Shown: positions 12,769 through 16,626 of the stretch, piece by piece
Position numbering within the stretch: the first letter of the stretch is position 1
How the letters are laid out: the number at the start of each line of letters is the position of its first letter
Assembly (NCBI GenBank): GCA_045592445.1
Contig: JAZNUV010000022.1
Coordinates: 1-16,626, forward strand
Length of the DNA stretch: 16,626 nucleotides
Direction of reading: 5' to 3'
DNA from: JAQXGO01 sp045592445
GTDB lineage: Bacteria; Bacillota; Clostridia; UMGS1883; UMGS1540
Translations under genes and position numbers: made by a program
Notes under the pieces: generated by a model
Databases searched by the model: none
Seen by the model: the letters and a program-made list of their open reading frames with translations, nothing else
What the model was told of the DNA's origin: nothing

Positions 12769-13707
12769 TCAAGAATCTGACGCTGCATCCCCAAAGAGTG
12801 CAGCCGCAAAGTCAGTGGCGGAAAACGGTTGTAAATCCTCAATTTCTTCGCCGACACCGACGAATTTCACAGGCAAATCGCATTGCTCGCGGATGGCGAT
12901 AACAATGCCGCCCTTCGCTGAGCCATCAAGCTTTGTCAAAACCATACCCGTAAGCGGTACTGCCTCAGCAAAAAGCTTTGCTTGTGAGAGCGCGTTTTGC
13001 CCCGTTGTTGCATCGAGGACCAAAAGACTTTCCTTAGAAGCCTCGGGAAGCTCCCTTGCAATAATGCGGTACATTTTCTCAAGCTCATCCATTAAATTCT
13101 TTTTGTTATGAAGCCTGCCTGCCGTGTCGACAATCAGAACATCTGCCGCACGCTTTTTTGCCGCCATACAAGCGTCATACACTACGGAAGCGGGGTCAGC
13201 ACCCTCGCTGCCCTTTATAATGTCGCACCCTGCGCGTTCTGCCCAAACGGCAAGCTGTGAGATTGCCGCCGCGCGAAATGTATCGGCCGCCGCCAAAAGA
13301 ACGGTTTTCCCCTCTTTTTTAAGCTGTGCCGCGAGTTTGCCGATGGTCGTGGTCTTGCCAACACCGTTTACGCCGATTATAAAAATAACAGCAGGCTTGC
13401 CTGTAAGGCAAAGCGATTGCGCGTCATCCGCCAGCGTTTCCGCAAGAAGGCGGATTAAGAGCGCACGCACCTCGGCGGCGTCCGTTGTGCGCGTTTCCTT
13501 TACTGCCGCGCGCAGTCGGTCAATCAAATTCATGGCCGTTTCTGCGCCGATGTCCGCAAGCACAAGTGCATCCAAAAGCGCATCAAATAAATCCTCGTCA
13601 ATCTTGACAAAGGCACCGAGTACGGCGTCTATCTTCTCGGAAAATGACTCCCGTGTTTTGCTGAGCCCCGCACGGAGCCTTGAGAAAAGTCCTTTTTTTT
13701 CGCCCAT
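12769..13707 (-). CDS. ftsY: Signal recognition particle receptor FtsY
   Basis: The product is 312 aa, the short form without a long acidic A-domain (as in B. subtilis, about 329). FtsY is the GTPase receptor of the SRP, docking Ffh-ribosome complexes at the membrane. It has a basic amphipathic start (GEKKGLFSRLRAGLSKTRESF), a helical N domain (about 20-95) and a G domain with G1 GVNGVGKTT at 112-120, DTFRAAA at 142-148, DTAGR at 194-198, TKLD at 258-261 and GVGE at 284-287; all SRP-GTPase motifs are intact. SD AAGGAG lies 7 nt before the ATG. It begins 11 nt after the glgB stop with no promoter between, so it appears to be co-transcribed with glgB. The usual neighbours (smc, rnc, ffh/ylxM) are not in this window. 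Confidence 0.96.
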   Translation of the reverse strand: MGEKKGLFSRLRAGLSKTRESFSEKIDAVLGAFVKIDEDLFDALLDALVLADIGAETAMNLIDRLRAAVKETRTTDAAEVRALLIRLLAETLADDAQSLCLTGKPAVIFIIGVNGVGKTTTIGKLAAQLKKEGKTVLLAAADTFRAAAISQLAVWAERAGCDIIKGSEGADPASVVYDACMAAKKRAADVLIVDTAGRLHNKKNLMDELEKMYRIIARELPEASKESLLVLDATTGQNALSQAKLFAEAVPLTGMVLTKLDGSAKGGIVIAIREQCDLPVKFVGVGEEIEDLQPFSATDFAAALFGDAASDS

Positions 13708-13718
13708 TCTTTATCTCC

Positions 13719-15563
13719 TTATTGTACTTTTTTATAAAATAGTGCAGAAAGCGGCGGCAAGGTCAGGCAAAGACTTTGCGCCTGTCCATGGTACGGGATT
13801 TTATTCGTGCGCCGCCGCGGCTGACGCACGCCTGTGCCGCCGTAAATTTGCTTGTCTGTGGAAAAAACACATTGATACAGTCCCGCACTCGGCATGCCGA
13901 CGCGGTAATGGTCCCGCCTGACGGGACAGAAATTACAGAAAACAAAAAGTTCGTTGCCGTGTCTGTCTGCACGCCGAAAAGCAATAACACTGTTATCCGT
14001 ATCGTCATTGGCAAGCCACGTAAAGCCCTCCCAATCGGTATCGTTTTCCCAAAGCGGTGCGTTTTGCAGATAAAAGTGATTTAAATCCCGCACAAACCGT
14101 TGCATTTTTTGGTGCATTTCATAGCCAAGCAAATGCCAATCCAATTCCTTTTTAACATTCCATTCAATGAACTGTGCAAACTCGTTTCCCATAAACTGCA
14201 GTTTTTTACCCGGGTGCGCCATCATATATCCGTAAAAGGCGCGCAGATTATGAAATTTTTCTGCATATGAGCCGGGCATTTTTTCAATTAAAGAGCGTTT
14301 GCCATGCACAACCTCATCATGCGAAAGCGGCAGAATAAAATTTTCCGAGAACGCATAGGTCATGGAAAAGGTCAAGTTGCGATGCATGCCTTTTCGGAAA
14401 AGCGGGTCCTTTTCCATATAGGCGAGCATATCGTTCATCCAACCCATATTCCACTTAAAGTTAAAACCGAGACCGCCATCGTAGGGCGGCTTTGTAATCA
14501 TGGGAAAGGCGGTGGATTCCTCAGCAATCATCAGCACCTTCGGGTCCAAGGCAAATGCGGCAGCGTTCAGCTTTTTTAAAAATTCAATGGCCTCCAGATT
14601 TCGATGATCCCCGTATCGGTTCGGCCGCCATTCGCCCGACCGCTTGCCGTAGTCTAAATAGAGCATGGAGGCAACCGCATCCACGCGAAAGCCGTCAATA
14701 TGATAGTATTCGATAAAAAAGCAGACGTTGGAAATCAAGAAGGACAGAACTTCCTGCCGCCCGTAATCGAAAATTCTCGTATTCCAGTCGGGATGTTCCT
14801 TTTTCAGGGGGTCTGCATATTCATAAAGACAATCGCCGTCAAATTCCATAAGACCGTGTGCGTCCTTGGGGAAGTGAGCGCCCACCCAGTCCAAAATAAC
14901 GCCGATGCCTGCGCGGTGAAACGAATCCACCAAAAAAGCAAAATCCTCAGGCGTACCGTAGCGCGATGTGGGGGCGTAATACCCTGTTACCTGATACCCC
15001 CAGGACAAATCAAAGGGATATTCGGATACAGGCATAAATTCTACATGTGTGTAGCCCATGCGCTTTACATATGGAACCAGGACCTCCGCGAGCGTGCGAT
15101 AGGAAAAAAAGTTCCCGTCCGCATGCTTTTGCCAGGAACCGAGATGCACCTCGTAAATATTGATCGGTGCGCAAAGCGCGTCTTTGCGGTTTTCTCTGTA
15201 CGCCGCGTCGTGCCAATGGAAGGCGTCAATATCATAGACCTTGCTCGCCGTTTCGGGGCGCGTCGCCGTATGAAAGGCATACGGGTCGCTTTTGTAAAAG
15301 GTACGGCCGCCGCGTTTTATAAAAAATTTGTAATGATCAAACTGTTTTGCTTTTTCCTCTGTATATTCCCATACGCCGCCACCGACGGGGGACATCGGCG
15401 CCGCACCCTCGTCCCATTCGTTAAAATCGCCGACTAAGCTGACGTAATCTGCCCGAGGTGCCCATACGCGGAAGGAAAACCCGTTTTCCCCTGCGTGACA
15501 ACCTAAAAGCTTGTAAGCTTTTGTACATACGCCGCGTGAGAACGCGCGCAGTTCTTTTTCCAT
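13719..15563 (-). CDS. glgB: 1,4-alpha-glucan branching enzyme
   Basis: The product is 614 aa, in the range of clostridial GlgB (about 620-670). It makes alpha-1,6 branches in glycogen (GH13). The N-terminal CBM48-like domain (about 25-110) has FRVWAPRADYVSLVGDFNEW; the GH13 barrel (about 130-500) has INIYEVHLGSW (135-145), MPVSEYPFDLSWGYQ (177-191), GFRVDAV with nucleophile Asp295, MIAEES with acid/base Glu348, and LPLSHDEVVHGK with Asp416; then a beta-sandwich C-domain. The start is ATG 15563, with SD AAGGAG 6 nt upstream. An in-frame ATG at 15596 lies at the promoter -10, upstream of the probable transcription start, and is rejected. No other glycogen gene (glgC, glgA, glgP) is in the window. 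First gene of a glgB-ftsY unit. Confidence 0.96.
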   Translation of the reverse strand: MEKELRAFSRGVCTKAYKLLGCHAGENGFSFRVWAPRADYVSLVGDFNEWDEGAAPMSPVGGGVWEYTEEKAKQFDHYKFFIKRGGRTFYKSDPYAFHTATRPETASKVYDIDAFHWHDAAYRENRKDALCAPINIYEVHLGSWQKHADGNFFSYRTLAEVLVPYVKRMGYTHVEFMPVSEYPFDLSWGYQVTGYYAPTSRYGTPEDFAFLVDSFHRAGIGVILDWVGAHFPKDAHGLMEFDGDCLYEYADPLKKEHPDWNTRIFDYGRQEVLSFLISNVCFFIEYYHIDGFRVDAVASMLYLDYGKRSGEWRPNRYGDHRNLEAIEFLKKLNAAAFALDPKVLMIAEESTAFPMITKPPYDGGLGFNFKWNMGWMNDMLAYMEKDPLFRKGMHRNLTFSMTYAFSENFILPLSHDEVVHGKRSLIEKMPGSYAEKFHNLRAFYGYMMAHPGKKLQFMGNEFAQFIEWNVKKELDWHLLGYEMHQKMQRFVRDLNHFYLQNAPLWENDTDWEGFTWLANDDTDNSVIAFRRADRHGNELFVFCNFCPVRRDHYRVGMPSAGLYQCVFSTDKQIYGGTGVRQPRRRTNKIPYHGQAQSLCLTLPPLSALFYKKVQ

Positions 15564-15596
15564 ACAAAGCTCCTTTTCTTTTTTAGGGTTATACAT

Positions 15597-15625
15597 AGTA
15601 TATCACAAAAAAGAAGAAATGTCAA
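15597..15625 (-). promoter_or_regulatory. Sigma-A promoter of glgB-ftsY
   Basis: On the minus strand: TTGACA (15625-15620), 17-nt spacer, TATACT (15602-15597). Start expected near 15590, about 27 nt before the glgB ATG. Perfect -35, 5/6 -10. Confidence 0.88.
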
Positions 15626-15716
15626 AAAAAGGAATTGTAACTTATAACTTTATTTTCTGCGGAATCGTTTTTTATTTATTTTTCGCACAAAATTCTGCCT
15701 TATGAGCCTGAAAACC

Positions 15717-15780
15717 AAAAAAGAAAAACAATGCGAAATAGGGCATTGTTTCTAAAATCATGGATTATTTCCATGATTTT
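15717..15780 (-). ncRNA. Candidate small RNA of two hairpins
   Basis: Read leftward: hairpin 1 is AAAATCATGGA (15780-15770), loop AATAA, TCCATGATTTT (15764-15754); hairpin 2 is AAACAATGC (15751-15743), loop CCTATTTC, GCATTGTTT (15734-15726), followed by TTCTTTTTT, a terminator-like tail. A possible promoter lies immediately upstream at 15785-15813. No gene of either strand needs a terminator here, because the flanking genes diverge. If transcribed, the product would be about 60-65 nt. The alternative is that these are bare terminator hairpins, with hairpin 1 also functional to the right (tail TTTTT). No known RNA family is recognised. Confidence 0.35.
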
Positions 15781-15784
15781 TAAC

Positions 15785-15813
15785 ACTATACACTTATTAT
15801 GAACAGAATACAA
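15785..15813 (-). promoter_or_regulatory. Possible promoter of the candidate small RNA
   Basis: On the minus strand: TTGTAT (15813-15808), 17-nt spacer, TATAGT (15790-15785). The -10 is 5/6 and the -35 3-4/6. In AT-rich DNA such matches arise by chance, so confidence is low. Confidence 0.35.
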
Positions 15814-15848
15814 AATCTTAAAACATCAACTAAAATCTGTGTTTCCTA

Positions 15849-15877
15849 TTGACAGTTATGTGGTTTTTTGTTATAAT
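15849..15877 (+). promoter_or_regulatory. Consensus sigma-A promoter of the last operon
   Basis: TTGACA (15849-15854), exactly 17 nt, TATAAT (15872-15877): an exact match to both hexamers with ideal spacing. Expected start near 15884, just before SD AGGAGGGG (15888-15895), so the leader is very short. Confidence 0.9.
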
Positions 15878-15901
15878 ATGGCATAATAGGAGGGGATGAT
15901 T

Positions 15902-16186
15902 TTGAAAAATAGGTCATTTTTTTCACAAATTATGTTATTAGTTATTTTATCTGTAGTTTGTGTTATATTGACAGTTGGTATTGCTCTTGTAGTCGGTTCT
16001 TCTGCTACAACGTTGTTTGATTTTGAAAACCTTAACCTCTCTAATATGATACCCGTGTTAATATTGGGAGGTTTCATTAGTTGTGTTGTTGTTGGAATAA
16101 CTGTTCTTTTTGTTGCCAGGTCAATATTTTATAAAGTTAAAAATTATTTAACAGAAGAGGATAAAAATGGAGGAGATAAAAAATGA
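15902..16186 (+). CDS. Small two-helix membrane protein, function unknown
   Basis: The product is 94 aa from TTG 15902. I do not recognise a family. One long helix at about 8-32 (FSQIMLLVILSVVCVILTVG) is followed by a polar loop with SSATTLFDFENLNLSN, a second helix at about 50-72, and a lysine- and acid-rich cytoplasmic tail ending DKNGGDKK. The start is ambiguous: ATG 15896 is in frame but directly abuts the SD AGGAGGGG (15888-15895), whereas TTG 15902 has about 8 nt spacing. It overlaps the next gene by 4 nt (ATGA at 16183-16186), so the two are co-expressed. The AT-rich codons differ from the genes to the left. Confidence 0.75.
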   Translation: MKNRSFFSQIMLLVILSVVCVILTVGIALVVGSSATTLFDFENLNLSNMIPVLILGGFISCVVVGITVLFVARSIFYKVKNYLTEEDKNGGDKK

Positions 16187-16623
16187 AATGTACGAATCAC
16201 CCAGAAATTGATGCACAGGGAATGTGTACATACTGTGGAAAACCTTTCTGCAAGGACTGTCTTGTAGAAGTAAAAGGAAGAATGTATTGCAAACAAGATC
16301 TTGGCAATGTTCTTGACGAGGCAAAACAATCAGGTGGCCAACCAACCATCAATATTACGAATTCAAATGAAAGCACCAACACCAACACGAATGTCAATGG
16401 TGGTTTTGGGGTTGGTCCTAGAAAGAGTAAAATGGTTGCTTTGATTTTGTGTATTTTAGGTTTCTTTGGTCTTGGCGGTCTTCACAGAATGTATGTTGGA
16501 AAAGTAGGAAGTGGTGTTTTACATTTCTTTACATATGGTTTATGTGGAATTGGAACAATAATTGACCTTATTTCTATCTTATCTGGTGGTTTTAGAGATA
16601 GTTATGGGTATCCTTTGGTCTAA
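16183..16623 (+). CDS. Zinc-finger (B-box-like) plus TM2 domain membrane protein
   Basis: The product is 146 aa. The N-terminal metal-binding region has Cys3, His6, Cys15, Cys18, Cys23, Cys26 and Cys36 (pattern C-x2-H, C-x2-C, C-x2-C, C), like bacterial B-box-type zinc fingers. A polar Asn/Thr-rich linker lies at about 51-75 (PTINITNSNESTNTNTNVNGG). A TM2 domain follows (about 80-142): KSK at its start, helix ALILCILGFFGLGGLHRMY with the conserved G-x-HR-Y turn, GK, and the second helix with IGTIIDLISIL and a closing D-YG. TM2 proteins are common in Bacillota but mostly uncharacterised, so no specific function can be given. SD GGAGGAG lies 7 nt before the ATG. It is second in the operon, coupled by a 4-nt overlap to the small membrane protein. 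Confidence 0.88.
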   Translation: MKCTNHPEIDAQGMCTYCGKPFCKDCLVEVKGRMYCKQDLGNVLDEAKQSGGQPTINITNSNESTNTNTNVNGGFGVGPRKSKMVALILCILGFFGLGGLHRMYVGKVGSGVLHFFTYGLCGIGTIIDLISILSGGFRDSYGYPLV

Positions 16624-16626
16624 ATA

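Larger units (their letters stand above)
15626..15848. other. AT-rich divergent spacer between glgB and the last operon
   Basis: Together with the flanking promoters, this makes about 338 nt (15564-15901) without a protein gene. I find no coding frame with an SD. It holds two hairpins (15726-15751 and 15754-15780) and a possible leftward promoter in front of them, listed separately as a candidate small RNA. The remainder (15626-15716) is T/A-rich with no recognisable motif. Confidence 0.6.

Noticed and set aside
13124..13921. A 265-codon rightward open frame across ftsY
   Set aside because: Antisense to intact ftsY and the glgB end; the product is Ser/Ala-rich, as expected of a shadow frame.
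14700..15437. A 245-codon rightward open frame inside the glgB region
   Set aside because: It lies wholly antisense to glgB, which has all GH13 motifs. There is no SD, and the composition of the translated product is unlike a protein family.
15564..15596. Earlier ATG for glgB
   Set aside because: It overlaps the -10 hexamer region and is not transcribed from that promoter; the SD belongs to ATG 15563.
1..16626. CRISPR arrays, insertion sequences, prophage or rRNA genes
   Set aside because: No regularly spaced repeats, no transposase or phage-like protein, and no rRNA-like sequence were found; the only recombinase is the XerD type.

Overview
The window looks like chromosomal core DNA from an anaerobic, endospore-forming clostridium-type Bacillota (Clostridia). 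Four things point there: sporulation genes (a complete cotJA-cotJB-cotJC coat operon, spoIIM, a dacF-type carboxypeptidase), RNase Y, a pyrophosphate-dependent phosphofructokinase, and strong purine-rich Shine-Dalgarno (SD) sequences combined with many TTG and GTG starts. Most genes have mixed base composition with GC-rich wobble positions. The last kilobase is clearly more AT-rich.

Layout. Positions 1-565: the 3' end of a YycI/YycH-like gene, converging with a small leftward membrane-protein gene. Positions 734-3310: a rightward group of purine nucleoside phosphorylase, a YfbR-type 5'-deoxynucleotidase (1-nt overlap) and a polytopic GT-C-like membrane protein. Positions 3349-5159: RNase Y with its own consensus promoter and terminator and an ambiguous start. 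Positions 5221-6997: PPi-phosphofructokinase as a single-gene unit. Positions 7005-8144: the leftward cotJ operon with a mother-cell-type promoter. Positions 8184-11754: proC, spoIIM, xerD and dacF, all rightward; spoIIM-xerD-dacF recalls the B. subtilis spoIIM-fur-xerD-drm-pupG-dacF region. Positions 11930-15625: leftward glgB and ftsY, then tRNA-Leu(CAA), then a short amidase_6 protein. Positions 15626-15848: an AT-rich divergent spacer with two hairpins that may form a small RNA. Positions 15849-16623: a two-gene operon of a small membrane protein and a zinc-finger/TM2 protein.

How the genes work together. YfbR and PNP form a (deoxy)nucleotide salvage pair, with YfbR making the deoxynucleosides that PNP cleaves. 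PPi-PFK and GlgB belong to central carbon and glycogen metabolism. SpoIIM (engulfment), DacF (spore cortex) and CotJ (coat) act in sporulation, and promoter-like matches to sporulation sigma factors precede these genes. RNase Y, FtsY and tRNA-Leu are housekeeping.

Most notable observations: the XerD-like recombinase lacks two of the six usual active-site residues (the beta-hairpin Lys and the second His); the RNase Y start codon lies inside its own Shine-Dalgarno sequence; a possible two-hairpin small RNA lies between glgB and the last operon; and the last operon differs in composition from the rest. I found no clearly new multi-gene system. There are no CRISPR arrays, insertion sequences, prophage genes or rRNA genes.
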